DNA of 30,056 nt, from positions 1 to 30,056 of the IMG/VR virus record IMGVR_UViG_3300046007_009942; one strand, written 5' to 3'. Positions 4,936 through 13,057 of the stretch are shown here, piece by piece. The notes beneath the pieces were generated by a model, which saw only the letters and a list, made by a program, of their open reading frames with translations, was not told where the DNA came from and made no database searches. Positions within the stretch are counted from its first letter, which is position 1; each line of letters begins with the position of its first letter. Source of the DNA: a virus. The translations under genes and the position numbers were made by a program.

Positions 4936-5667
4936 ATGGGTAAACGTTATTTCACAGAAGAAACTGAAAACGCTATTATCCTATATAATACATTAACTGA
5001 CCCTGAGGAGAAAAGCAGACTATATAATAAAAAAATACATTATGCTTTTTTCAAACTAACTCAAAATCTAATTCATACTTATAAAATTAGGAATACTGAT
5101 GTTGATGATCTAGAACATCTTCAACATGAAGTTATTATATTTTTGTTAAGTAAAATTCATAAGTTTGATCCTACATTAGGTAAAAAAGCTTATTCTTATT
5201 TTGGGACTATAGCCTTAAGGTGGTTAATTATATATAATAGGAAAAATTATAAGAAAAAAATTACTTCCACTCCTATTAGTGAAGTCATTAGCTATGAAAA
5301 AGATTATAAAGTATCATCTAACAAAGATAATCTAGATAAATTAAGTGAAGATGATATATTTGAATTTTCAGATGATGAAGATAATTTATCCTTCTTTATT
5401 GACGCCTTTACTCAATATTATACTGACCGCATATATCAATTCCACCCAGCAAAGGATGATGCTAAGATAGCAGATGCGGTTTTAGAATTATTCCGTAAAC
5501 GAGAAAATATAAATATATTTCATAAAAAAGCATTGTATATTTATATAAAGGAGATGGTGGATGTTAAAACTCCTAAAATAACTCAAGTGGTCAATAAAAT
5601 ATATGACCATTTTCGTCCTGAGTATCAATTTTATATTGACAACGGTTATATTAGATTTATAGAGTAA
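4936..5667 (+). CDS. 55: Late-transcription sigma factor, T4 gp55-like
   Basis: The product has 243 residues. Residues about 55-108 look like sigma-70 region 2: a helix ending in HLQHEVIIFLLSKI, then KFDPTLGKKAYSYFGTIALRW, followed by a Lys-rich stretch. The FDP-x-x-G-x-x-A-x-x-YF pattern is shared with sigma factors and with T4 gp55, which directs host RNA polymerase to late promoters. T4 gp55 is about 185 residues. Here a Ser/Asp/Glu-rich insert (about 115-150) and a longer C-terminal part add length. The C-terminal clamp-binding tail seen in T4 is not obvious. It sits immediately before the virion genes that it would be expected to switch on. The function is confident; the symbol is by analogy. 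Confidence 0.8.
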   Translation: MGKRYFTEETENAIILYNTLTDPEEKSRLYNKKIHYAFFKLTQNLIHTYKIRNTDVDDLEHLQHEVIIFLLSKIHKFDPTLGKKAYSYFGTIALRWLIIYNRKNYKKKITSTPISEVISYEKDYKVSSNKDNLDKLSEDDIFEFSDDEDNLSFFIDAFTQYYTDRIYQFHPAKDDAKIADAVLELFRKRENINIFHKKALYIYIKEMVDVKTPKITQVVNKIYDHFRPEYQFYIDNGYIRFIE

Positions 5668-5670
5668 CCA

Positions 5671-5685
5671 TATATATAATAAAAT
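5671..5685 (+). promoter_or_regulatory. Start-proximal TATAATAAAAT element
   Basis: TATATATAATAAAAT ends three bases before the ATG at 5689, in the short gap after the sigma-factor gene and ahead of the whole baseplate block. It is the best-formed copy, together with that at 26075. It is a candidate late promoter giving an almost leaderless mRNA, or an A-rich translation signal as used by Bacteroidota. Confidence 0.45.
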
Positions 5686-5688
5686 ATT

Positions 5689-6045
5689 ATGGGATCTTTA
5701 GATAAAAATATATTCGGTGATAAAAAATTCTCAGATTTACTATCTGAGATATATGAAAATCAAAAGAAAAAAGAAAAAACTATAGCGGGTCTAGTTCGTG
5801 AACTAAAGGATTTAGTCAATGATGTGAGTGATGCCACTGTTATAGTTCCTCTTATAGCTAATTATCTTGAAATTGGAGTTAAGAATGATGAACACCTACT
5901 TAAAATGGCCACTATCATTCAACGTATATTCAATAATCAAGAAAGCAATGGAGGTGGAGGTGATGGTTTAACTATTACTGATGCTGAACGAGAAGAATTG
6001 ATGGCCCAACTAGACCAACTAAATAAACCATTAGATGATAAGTAA
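5689..6045 (+). CDS. Unknown acidic protein preceding the spike gene
   Basis: The product has 118 residues. The first 85 are mostly helical, with charged and Leu/Ile positions. A Gly-rich linker (NGGGGDG, near 91-97) leads to a short acidic helix (TDAEREELMAQLDQL). Such a linker suggests two small modules joined flexibly. Its stop codon shares one base with the next start (TAATG), so it is translated with the spike gene. Its position right after gp55 recalls small T4 transcription co-factors such as gp33, but no sequence similarity is visible to me. A baseplate chaperone is another option. Function unknown. Confidence 0.7.
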   Translation: MGSLDKNIFGDKKFSDLLSEIYENQKKKEKTIAGLVRELKDLVNDVSDATVIVPLIANYLEIGVKNDEHLLKMATIIQRIFNNQESNGGGGDGLTITDAEREELMAQLDQLNKPLDDK

Positions 6046-7277
6046 TGGCATTAAGACAAAAAGCCAACCAACTATCAGGATCACCTAATTTATCTGCCTT
6101 ATCCTCAGGTGGAGGGATAAACATTCAATCAGTTAGAGTTAAATCTATAATTCTAGACCAAAATTCTTTAGGATTTTCAAGCAGGGGAGAATGGGCATCA
6201 TTAGGTGGAATATTTTGGTCAGACATTAATGCCCCTACTCCTACAGGAGATATAAACAATGATAATTTTGCTTTACCATTATTTCCTAACCAGAAAAATT
6301 TCCCGTTATTAGAAGAAATAGTCTATATAATAGCACTACCTAATACAGGAATTGGTGAAAGTACCAGCGCAGTTCAATATTATTATTTCCAACCAATTAA
6401 TTTATGGAATAGTATCCACCATAATGGCTACCCTCCTTTTATTGATAGTACATTACCTGAATCTCAACAAAAAGATTATCAACAGGTTGATGGAGGAAGT
6501 GTCCGTAAAGTAACAGATGGTTCTACTGAAATTAAATTAGGTAATACATTTAAAGAAAGATTAGATATAAAATCTCTTTTACCTTATGAAGGAGATATTA
6601 TATATGAAGGACGGTGGGGAAATAGCATCAGATTTGGTTCTACAGTTTTACGTCCCAATACTTCAAACTTATGGTCCACTGTCGGAGAAGATGGTGACCC
6701 AATTATTATTATAAGAAATGGTCAACATGATGATGGAAGAGATCCTTGGGTACCACAATTAGAGGATATAAATAAAGATCAAACTAGTATATACTTAACC
6801 TCAAATCAAAAAATTCCAATAGAGGTCTCTAGTAAAAATTATACCTCATACAAAATTAAACCACAGTCTCCATCTGAGTATCAAGGTAAACAAGTCATCA
6901 TAAATTCTGATCGCTTATTATTTAACACTAAAATAGACTCTATCTTACTCTCATCCCAAAAAACTATAAGTTTAAATGCTAGAGAGTCAGTCAATATTGA
7001 TGCCCCACAAACTATAGTCCAAAGCCCAGATATTAGATTGGGAGATTTAAATGCTACTGAACCTATTATATTAGGAGAGACATTCTTGACAGATTTATCT
7101 AGTTTATTGAAAAATATTATCTTATTAAGTCAAGCTCTACAAACTCCAATAGGAACTCCTGTCCCAAATGTACCTAACGCTAATATACCTATCCCTGCTG
7201 TTAGGGTAGAAGCCTCAGCCCAAGATATGATAAATAGAATAGAGAAATATAAATCTAAAATTAGTAAAACCAAGTAA
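6045..7277 (+). CDS. 5: Baseplate central spike protein, gp5-like, without lysozyme domain
   Basis: The product has 410 residues. The N-terminal part (about 25-200) has the Gly/Pro-rich beta pattern of an OB-fold spike base, including WASLGGIFWSDINAP and an LPNTG-type loop. Residues about 280-345 contain the strand repeat IINSDRLLFNTKIDSILLSS, NARESVNIDAPQTIVQSPDIRLG, which matches the C-terminal beta-helix pattern of gp5/VgrG-type spikes in T4-like marine phages. A Pro-rich stretch and terminal helix follow. T4 gp5 has a lysozyme domain between these parts, and none is present here. The trimer would sit at the tip of the baseplate and puncture the outer membrane. It overlaps its neighbours by one base on each side. 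Confidence 0.75.
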   Translation: MALRQKANQLSGSPNLSALSSGGGINIQSVRVKSIILDQNSLGFSSRGEWASLGGIFWSDINAPTPTGDINNDNFALPLFPNQKNFPLLEEIVYIIALPNTGIGESTSAVQYYYFQPINLWNSIHHNGYPPFIDSTLPESQQKDYQQVDGGSVRKVTDGSTEIKLGNTFKERLDIKSLLPYEGDIIYEGRWGNSIRFGSTVLRPNTSNLWSTVGEDGDPIIIIRNGQHDDGRDPWVPQLEDINKDQTSIYLTSNQKIPIEVSSKNYTSYKIKPQSPSEYQGKQVIINSDRLLFNTKIDSILLSSQKTISLNARESVNIDAPQTIVQSPDIRLGDLNATEPIILGETFLTDLSSLLKNIILLSQALQTPIGTPVPNVPNANIPIPAVRVEASAQDMINRIEKYKSKISKTK

Positions 7278-8311
7278 TGGCTTTTGATAAAATCATAACA
7301 AGTCAAGCAGTTAGTGCTGCCAAAGAAGGTATCAAACTTGAAAGAGCATTGGATGTATTGAGAGAAAAGGCTATTGATATAGTATCACAGCAAGTGGATA
7401 ACCAAATTCCAATTCCACTCCCATTCTCAACCAAAGATATTCTTTTAGGAGGAGGAACTCTCCCTAATATCTCCTCCCCAAATATTTCCCCTTCAGACTT
7501 ATTATCACCAAGTTTATTATCTCAAGTACCTGCAATCCCAGATAATGTAAAAATACAAACAAGAGAAACTCTAGATACAGTTGAAAGTACTCTTAATACT
7601 GTAATAGACCAAAAAAATACTATACAAGAGGCTCTAAGCACTATAACGGGACCTATCAACACATTGGAAGGTATAAGTGACTCAATAGGTAATATTGTAT
7701 CATTAGTGAATACTAGTATTACTACACTTAAAGCTATTCCTTTACCATTGGCCGCACCTCCAGGTGTTGGTCTTCCAGCCAATATAGTGATTGGTTTTTC
7801 TGATGCTTTAAGTGAGGCTAAAATATTTTTAGATAAAATTGAAGGTCCATTAAGTGTAATCCCTCCTAATATTGAACAAATAAACGGTATATTAAATACT
7901 GCTCTTGAAAAAGTTTCTACTTTTGATCCTATATTTGATAGAGCTACTAGTATTATTACCTTTATTAAAACATTATTAGATGTAGGCCCTAATGCCACTC
8001 AACAAGATATTGACAGGGTAGCTCTAGAGACTACCTCCAATATCCGAAAGTCATTAACTACCCCAATTATATCACAGATTGATGGAGACTTAGATCCTAA
8101 TTCAAATGCTCCTATATTTTATAAAGGATATCTCTTAACTACCGAGTATGATCCCTCAAACTCATTTTCTTTCCCTAGAAGAAGAATTAGAGCATCTTTG
8201 GCTGCCAATCCAAGTAATTCTATATTCGGACCATACTCATATAGTTCTTCAACACAAGTGTTAGTGGATGAAATAAAATTTAAAATAGATCAAATTGTTT
8301 TTAACTCTTAA
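7277..8311 (+). CDS. Probable baseplate or tail structural protein
   Basis: The product has 344 residues. The first 230 are dominated by long amphipathic helices with many Ile, Leu, Thr, Ser and Asn residues (for example NTVIDQKNTIQEALSTITGPI and a Pro-rich loop LPLAAPPGVGLPANIV), suggesting an elongated helical protein. The C-terminal 80 residues become beta-like (APIFYKGYLLTTEYDP, FSFPRRRIRASLAANP). It overlaps the spike gene by one base and is followed by a TATAATAAA element. Position between gp5-like and gp25-like genes argues for a baseplate hub or hub-assembly role. I cannot match it to a T4 protein; no enzymatic motif is seen. Confidence 0.65.
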   Translation: MAFDKIITSQAVSAAKEGIKLERALDVLREKAIDIVSQQVDNQIPIPLPFSTKDILLGGGTLPNISSPNISPSDLLSPSLLSQVPAIPDNVKIQTRETLDTVESTLNTVIDQKNTIQEALSTITGPINTLEGISDSIGNIVSLVNTSITTLKAIPLPLAAPPGVGLPANIVIGFSDALSEAKIFLDKIEGPLSVIPPNIEQINGILNTALEKVSTFDPIFDRATSIITFIKTLLDVGPNATQQDIDRVALETTSNIRKSLTTPIISQIDGDLDPNSNAPIFYKGYLLTTEYDPSNSFSFPRRRIRASLAANPSNSIFGPYSYSSSTQVLVDEIKFKIDQIVFNS

Positions 8312-8315
8312 ATAC

Positions 8316-8325
8316 TTATAATAAA
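8316..8325 (+). promoter_or_regulatory. Start-proximal TTATAATAAA element
   Basis: TTATAATAAA directly abuts the ATG at 8326. It is the same A/T element as at 5671 and 26075, here within a 14-base gap inside the baseplate block. Confidence 0.4.
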
Positions 8326-8670
8326 ATGAAAATCGACGCTCTAAAAAAAATCATCAAAGAATCAGTTCGAGAAGCTATCAAAGAAGAAATTAAAGATATT
8401 TTAATGGAGGCAATCCGTACCTCTCGTTCCCCAATTAATGAACAGCAATCATACCAGAATTATCCTTCATCTCCTAAAATGCCAACAGAGGACTTACGTT
8501 CCAAGTATGCGGGAATGATGGATATGCCATTTTCAAGAGGTGCCTCAGATACTCTAGAATTTAATACTGGTAATATTTATAGACCAATGTCCGCAGCCTC
8601 TGGAGTTGAAGGAAGTTTACCTCCTGGTGAAGTTGATATGAGCCAAATATCTAAATTACTTAACTCATAA
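8326..8670 (+). CDS. Small virion-associated protein with amphipathic N-terminal helix
   Basis: The product has 114 residues. The first 31 residues form a strongly charged amphipathic helix of Lys/Glu/Ile/Leu (MKIDALKKIIKESVREAIK...). A low-complexity Ser/Pro/Gln/Tyr-rich middle (about 33-50) and a Met/Gly/Ser-rich remainder follow. The N-terminus resembles short Lys/Leu/Glu leaders seen on other proteins of this phage (24271, 27643) and contains I-x-E and L-x-E triplets, the kind of site cut by T4 prohead protease gp21. It may therefore be carried into the capsid, although the surrounding genes are baseplate genes. The gene shares one base with the gp25 start. Function unknown. Confidence 0.6.
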   Translation: MKIDALKKIIKESVREAIKEEIKDILMEAIRTSRSPINEQQSYQNYPSSPKMPTEDLRSKYAGMMDMPFSRGASDTLEFNTGNIYRPMSAASGVEGSLPPGEVDMSQISKLLNS

Positions 8671-9077
8671 TGGCACAACAAATTCCATATAAGTTTCCTC
8701 TAGATATAGGCAATAATGTTCAAATTGGATTTGATCTAAATTTTGATGTTAATGGAGTATTCAATCCAACTTACACAACAGCAGACCAAATCAAGGCCAA
8801 CCTTATTAACTATATTCTTATTAATCCAGGAGAATTAGTATTTGCACCTAATTTTGGTTTAGGTATAAGGGCTTTATTGTTTGAACAAGCTAATCAAGGA
8901 ACATTAGATTCTCTTGAATTTTTAGTAAGAGATGGTGTATCTCAATTTTTTCCAAATATCTCTATTGAAGATATTAAATTTGATAATCAAGCTGATAGAA
9001 ATGCCATATTTATGACTATAACATATAAGATAGTTGGATTCGGAGTCCAAGATGAAATTAATATAGAACTTCAATAA
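8670..9077 (+). CDS. 25: Baseplate wedge protein gp25
   Basis: The product has 135 residues, the usual length for the gp25/GPW family (T4 gp25 is 132). The core motif NPGELVFAPNFGLGIRALLFE (about 51-71) is the family hallmark, followed by a helix and the strand pattern FPNISIEDIKF and ITYKIVGFGVQDEINIEL. In T4, gp25 forms the wedge core with gp6 and gp53 and is related to the sheath-initiation proteins of type VI secretion and R-type pyocins. It begins with a one-base overlap with the preceding stop, and the same TAATG overlap leads into gp6, keeping the two wedge partners translated together. Confidence 0.92.
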   Translation: MAQQIPYKFPLDIGNNVQIGFDLNFDVNGVFNPTYTTADQIKANLINYILINPGELVFAPNFGLGIRALLFEQANQGTLDSLEFLVRDGVSQFFPNISIEDIKFDNQADRNAIFMTITYKIVGFGVQDEINIELQ

Positions 9078-10936
9078 TGGCTACAACATTAAAACGAGAC
9101 ATAAGATATTTAAATAGGGATTTTAGTAATTTAAGGTCATCCTTAATTAACTTTTCAAGGACCTATTTTCCTTCAACATATAATGATTTCACACCCTCCT
9201 CCACAGGTATGCTATTTATCGAGATGGCAGCCTATGTTGGTGATATATTATCATTTTATCAAGATAACCAATTCCAGGAAACTTTCATTCAATATGCTCG
9301 CCAAAATGAAAACGTATTTGGTTTAGCATATCAACTCGGGTATAAACCTAAAGTAACCTCTCCTGCTATTGTTGATGTTGATGTTTACCAACAATTACCT
9401 GCTATCACAAGTGGTAGTATTACTTTTCCTGACTATACTTATGCTTTAAAAGTAGGAGAAAATACAATAGTTAATTCAACCAATGGTACCTCATTTATTT
9501 TAGAGGATCCAATTGATTTTTCAATCAGCAGTTCAAATGATCCTACTGAAGTAACTGTATACCAAATTTCAGGTACTCAACCAACATTTTACTTACTAAA
9601 GAAAACTCGTAAGGCTATATCAGCCACTATTAATACAACAACTGTATCTTTTGGTACTCCACAAAAATTCTCTACATCCACTATAAATGGAACTAACATT
9701 ATAGGAATACTGGATGTTTTTGATAGTGATGGAAACCAATGGTATGAGGTAGATAATTTAGCACAAGAAAGTGTTTTCACATCTATCCCAAATACTCCAA
9801 CCAATGACCCTAACTTATCAGGGGCAGATGATACTCCTAATCTTTTAAAGATTCAACAAGTTCAAAGAAGATTTACATCTCGTTTCTTAAATGAATCTGT
9901 ACTCCAACTAGAATTTGGAGCTGGTACAACTGGAGATAATGATGAGGAATTTACTCCAAACCCTGATAATGTAGGTTTAGGATTACCATTCCAAAAATCA
10001 AAACTAACTACAGCATATTCCCCACTAAACTTTGTATTAACTAATACTTATGGTATAGCTCCCTCAAACACTACATTAACTATAAGATATTTAACAGGAG
10101 GAGGATTAACCTCAAATATAGATGCTAATACATTAACAGGTATTAATACTAATTTAACTACCTTTGTCAACTCAAATATATCAAATACCGCCCTAGCTCA
10201 AACTATATTTAATTCAGTTGCATCCAATAACCCAATAGCAGCTAGTGGAGGTACTGCTGGAGATACATTAGAGGAAATAAGACAAAACGCTTTAGGTAAT
10301 TACCAAAATCAGTTAAGAACTGTTACCCCTCAAGATTATCTTATACGGGTTTTAAGTATGCCTTCCTCTTATGGGGCAGTGGCTAAAGCGTATGCTCAAG
10401 CAGCAAAATTATCAGACACCGCATTGAATGAGGCCCCAACTGTCCTTGATTTATACGTTTTATCTTACGATTTAAACCAAAATTTAAGGGTGGCCTCAAC
10501 CGCATTAAAACAAAATATCAAAACTTATCTATCTCAGTATAAAATGATAAATGACTCCATTAAAATAAAGGATGCCTTTATCATTAATATTGGTATAGAT
10601 TATGATGTGGTGGTATTACCTAATTACAATAACAATGAAGTATTACTGAGATGTAATAATGCCTTGATTAACCAGTTTAATATTGAGGATTGGCAAATCA
10701 ATCAGCCCATAATTATGAGAGACTTATATGTCTTATTAGATAGAATAGAGGGAGTTCAAACTGTTAAAAATATTAGAATATATAACAAAACAGGAACTAG
10801 TTTAGGCTACAGTAATTACTCATATGATGTTGAAGGAGCTCTAGTTAATGGAATTATTTATCCATCAATAGATCCTATGATGTTTGAAGTAAAATATCCT
10901 AATACAGATATTAAAGGTAGAGTAGTATCATTCTAA
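9077..10936 (+). CDS. 6: Baseplate wedge protein gp6 (J-like)
   Basis: The product has 619 residues (T4 gp6: 660). The N-terminus RDFSNLRSSLINFSRTYFPS, then DFTPSSTGMLFIEMAAYVGDILSFYQDN, is the recognisable start of gp6/J-family wedge proteins. The centre carries LEFGAGTTGDNDEEF and a beta-rich jelly-like region. Residues about 395-440 (AASGGTAGDTLEEIRQNALGNYQNQLRTVTPQDYLIRV) match the conserved GGxxxETxEEIR...RAVT..DY core of phage J proteins. The protein dimerises in T4 to link wedges into the iris-like ring. A candidate transition to the next gene lies in an 11-base A/T gap. Confidence 0.9.
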   Translation: MATTLKRDIRYLNRDFSNLRSSLINFSRTYFPSTYNDFTPSSTGMLFIEMAAYVGDILSFYQDNQFQETFIQYARQNENVFGLAYQLGYKPKVTSPAIVDVDVYQQLPAITSGSITFPDYTYALKVGENTIVNSTNGTSFILEDPIDFSISSSNDPTEVTVYQISGTQPTFYLLKKTRKAISATINTTTVSFGTPQKFSTSTINGTNIIGILDVFDSDGNQWYEVDNLAQESVFTSIPNTPTNDPNLSGADDTPNLLKIQQVQRRFTSRFLNESVLQLEFGAGTTGDNDEEFTPNPDNVGLGLPFQKSKLTTAYSPLNFVLTNTYGIAPSNTTLTIRYLTGGGLTSNIDANTLTGINTNLTTFVNSNISNTALAQTIFNSVASNNPIAASGGTAGDTLEEIRQNALGNYQNQLRTVTPQDYLIRVLSMPSSYGAVAKAYAQAAKLSDTALNEAPTVLDLYVLSYDLNQNLRVASTALKQNIKTYLSQYKMINDSIKIKDAFIINIGIDYDVVVLPNYNNNEVLLRCNNALINQFNIEDWQINQPIIMRDLYVLLDRIEGVQTVKNIRIYNKTGTSLGYSNYSYDVEGALVNGIIYPSIDPMMFEVKYPNTDIKGRVVSF

Positions 10937-10947
10937 TAATATAAGAT

Positions 10948-11574
10948 ATGCCTATAGTAACATTACAACATTCTTTTCCTTATACTAATCTAGATTTAGA
11001 GAATCCATCACCTAACGGGGGTCCAATAAAAGTATTAACTCAAGGAGGTTCTACATTTGCTAATGCTAATACTGAAGGATTTATTCAACAATATACTCCA
11101 AAAAATCCACTATTTGGTATAAGACAAAACGGTGATAAATCCACCCTTTTAGATATAAAAAGAAATAGTCCTTTACCTAATTCATTTGATAAAACCAATT
11201 TAGATTTAGAGAACCCATTACCAAACGGAGGTCCTATTAAAGTATTAGCACAAGGTGGTACTAATATTTTAAATACTAAAGCGGGTTTCAATCAACCTTA
11301 TTTACCCTCAAAACCTTTATATGATGGTAATGATATTAAATTAACTGATATTCAAGACAATAGTTTCCTATCTCAAACTTTTGCTGACACTGGTTTAGAT
11401 TTAATTGAAAATGAACCTATTATAGTAGGACCTCAAGGTGGTACTACAGTGAAAAATTTTAAAAAAGGATACACACAAACATTTACCCCAACTAATACAT
11501 ATTTAAATGATATAAATAAGGTGAATGGGGTTTATAATTCAATTTTTGGTAATATATCTTTTATTTACGGATAA
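10948..11574 (+). CDS. Small structural protein built of three internal repeats
   Basis: The product has 208 residues. Three tandem units begin at residues 13, 83 and 148 with TNLDLENPSPNGGPIKVL, TNLDLENPLPNGGPIKVL and a degenerate TGLDLIENEPIIV. Each is followed by Q-GG-[ST], a K/F-rich stretch ending in PxxP-type TPKNPL or LPSKPL, and LxDIxxxS. Unit length is 65-70 residues. Repeats 1 and 2 are nearly identical as protein but differ at many synonymous bases, so selection keeps the sequence. It lies between gp6 and other tail genes, so a baseplate decoration or fibre-attachment role fits. No named family is recognised, and it contains no Cys and few charged clusters. Confidence 0.65.
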   Translation: MPIVTLQHSFPYTNLDLENPSPNGGPIKVLTQGGSTFANANTEGFIQQYTPKNPLFGIRQNGDKSTLLDIKRNSPLPNSFDKTNLDLENPLPNGGPIKVLAQGGTNILNTKAGFNQPYLPSKPLYDGNDIKLTDIQDNSFLSQTFADTGLDLIENEPIIVGPQGGTTVKNFKKGYTQTFTPTNTYLNDINKVNGVYNSIFGNISFIYG

Positions 11575-11585
11575 TATAAAACATA

Positions 11586-12701
11586 ATGGCAATATATAAA
11601 ATTTTCCCTTCCAAAGACTCAACCTTATATACTGAGTATCCTACTATGAATACTGGGTTGGATGAGATATTGGAGGCTTCAACTTATATTAAAAATGGAG
11701 ACGATCAGGTAAGCCGTTACCTAATCCAATTTACTGATAATGACATTAACAACGTTATTAATAATAAAGTTAGTGGAGCTAGTTTCAAAACATACCTTAA
11801 AAATTATAAAGCTATAATTACAGGTTTAAACCTAGACACTACCTTAGAAATATATCCAGTATCAGGGAGTTGGGGAATGGGAACAGGTAAATTTGAAGAC
11901 TCACCTATTACAGACAATGGTACAAGTTGGACCTGGAGAGATTATGAAGGAGGAAATAAATGGTCCACTTCAAGTTTTTCCCCATATGTTACTGCCTCTT
12001 TTTCAGGTACTACAGGAGGAGGAACTTGGTATACAGGTTCATCTTTAGGACTAAATGTAGTCCATACCCAATCTTTTTCATATAGTGATCCGCTTGATTT
12101 AAATGTGGATGTTACCAATACTGTATTAAACTGGTATAGTAGTTCAATTGTAAATAATGGATTTATAGTAAAACAATATAGTACAAGTGAATTTAGTCAA
12201 AATGATGCTAATACCACTTATATGAAGTTTTTCTCTATTGATACTCATACTATTTACCCTCCATATCTTGAATTTAGATGGGATGATTATATATTCAATA
12301 CAGGTTCTTCCTCTAATAGAATAACTACAACCTCAAACATCCTATTATCTTTAGATTCAAATATAGGAGAGTATTACTCAGGAAGTATACAAAAGTTTAG
12401 ATTAAATGTAGCTCAAAAATATCCACCAAGAACTTATTCAACTTCCTCAGGTTATACTGTTAATTACTATCTACCTCAAGGATCTACGTATGCTGTAAAA
12501 GATACTAAAACAAACGAATACATTATTGACTTTGATAATACCTATACCCGTATTAGTGCTGATTCAACAGGTAATTACTTTACCTTGTATATGGATGGGT
12601 TTGAGCCAGAACGTTACTATACAGTGCTTATTAAAACCACTATTGACGGATCAACTCTAATACATGACCAAGACTTAACATTTAAAGTAGTGAATGGATG
12701 A
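11586..12701 (+). CDS. Tail/baseplate protein with DNRLRE-like beta domain
   Basis: The product has 371 residues. The opening IFPSKDSTLYTEYPTMNTGLDEILEASTYI resembles the start of DNRLRE-type (CBM-like) beta domains, in which a D-[AS]-T-[IL]-Y...N.G....L pattern leads the sandwich. The YLIQF strand and the region NVDVTNTVLNWYSSSIVNNGFIVK (about 170-195), then PPYLEFRWDD, follow the usual order of that domain. Beyond residue 240 is a second beta-rich part with IKTTIDGSTLIHDQDLTF. It may bind surface glycan or pack the baseplate periphery. The stop overlaps the next start by four bases (ATGA). Domain assignment is by pattern only. Confidence 0.6.
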   Translation: MAIYKIFPSKDSTLYTEYPTMNTGLDEILEASTYIKNGDDQVSRYLIQFTDNDINNVINNKVSGASFKTYLKNYKAIITGLNLDTTLEIYPVSGSWGMGTGKFEDSPITDNGTSWTWRDYEGGNKWSTSSFSPYVTASFSGTTGGGTWYTGSSLGLNVVHTQSFSYSDPLDLNVDVTNTVLNWYSSSIVNNGFIVKQYSTSEFSQNDANTTYMKFFSIDTHTIYPPYLEFRWDDYIFNTGSSSNRITTTSNILLSLDSNIGEYYSGSIQKFRLNVAQKYPPRTYSTSSGYTVNYYLPQGSTYAVKDTKTNEYIIDFDNTYTRISADSTGNYFTLYMDGFEPERYYTVLIKTTIDGSTLIHDQDLTFKVVNG

Positions 12702-13057
12702 GTAAGCTAAACTTAAACAGACAGGTATTTGATAAAAACAAGTTCACAAATACAGTTGATACTTCTTTTTCTCAGCTGAGAGAACCCGCCCCTACAACTC
12801 AAGCAACAAGTTTGGGAAATGTAGAAGAGTTTTTTACATTATACTCCGAGTTATTTTTTCAAATACCAAAGTTTGGACCAACTAACTCACATGAATTCTT
12901 AGTTAAAGAAAGTGGTGACTATATAAATGTTCAACAGAATAATGAAGAAATACAAGCCTTAATCCAGGAAATTACTTTATTAAGAGAAGAAAATCTTCAG
13001 TTACTACAGAATAATATAAATTTGACAACCCAACTAGCATCATCATTAAATGGCTAA
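12698..13057 (+). CDS. Small coiled-coil tail protein
   Basis: The product has 119 residues. The N-terminal half (LNLNRQVFDKNKFTNTVDTSFSQL..., EEFFTLYSELFFQIPKFG) is compact and aromatic-rich. The C-terminal 40 residues (NNEEIQALIQEITLLREENLQLLQNNINLTTQLASSL) have a clear leucine heptad pattern, hence a coiled coil, probably trimeric or dimeric. It overlaps the upstream gene by four bases and the giant tail gene by eight, so all three are translationally coupled. The design fits a connector or chaperone for an adjacent tail protein. No T4 counterpart is recognised. Confidence 0.7.
   Translation: MSKLNLNRQVFDKNKFTNTVDTSFSQLREPAPTTQATSLGNVEEFFTLYSELFFQIPKFGPTNSHEFLVKESGDYINVQQNNEEIQALIQEITLLREENLQLLQNNINLTTQLASSLNG

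Noticed and set aside
7522-7998. Minus-strand open frame inside the helical tail gene
   Set aside because: It is a shadow of the + strand gene. All other genes are on the + strand and the frame has no domain.
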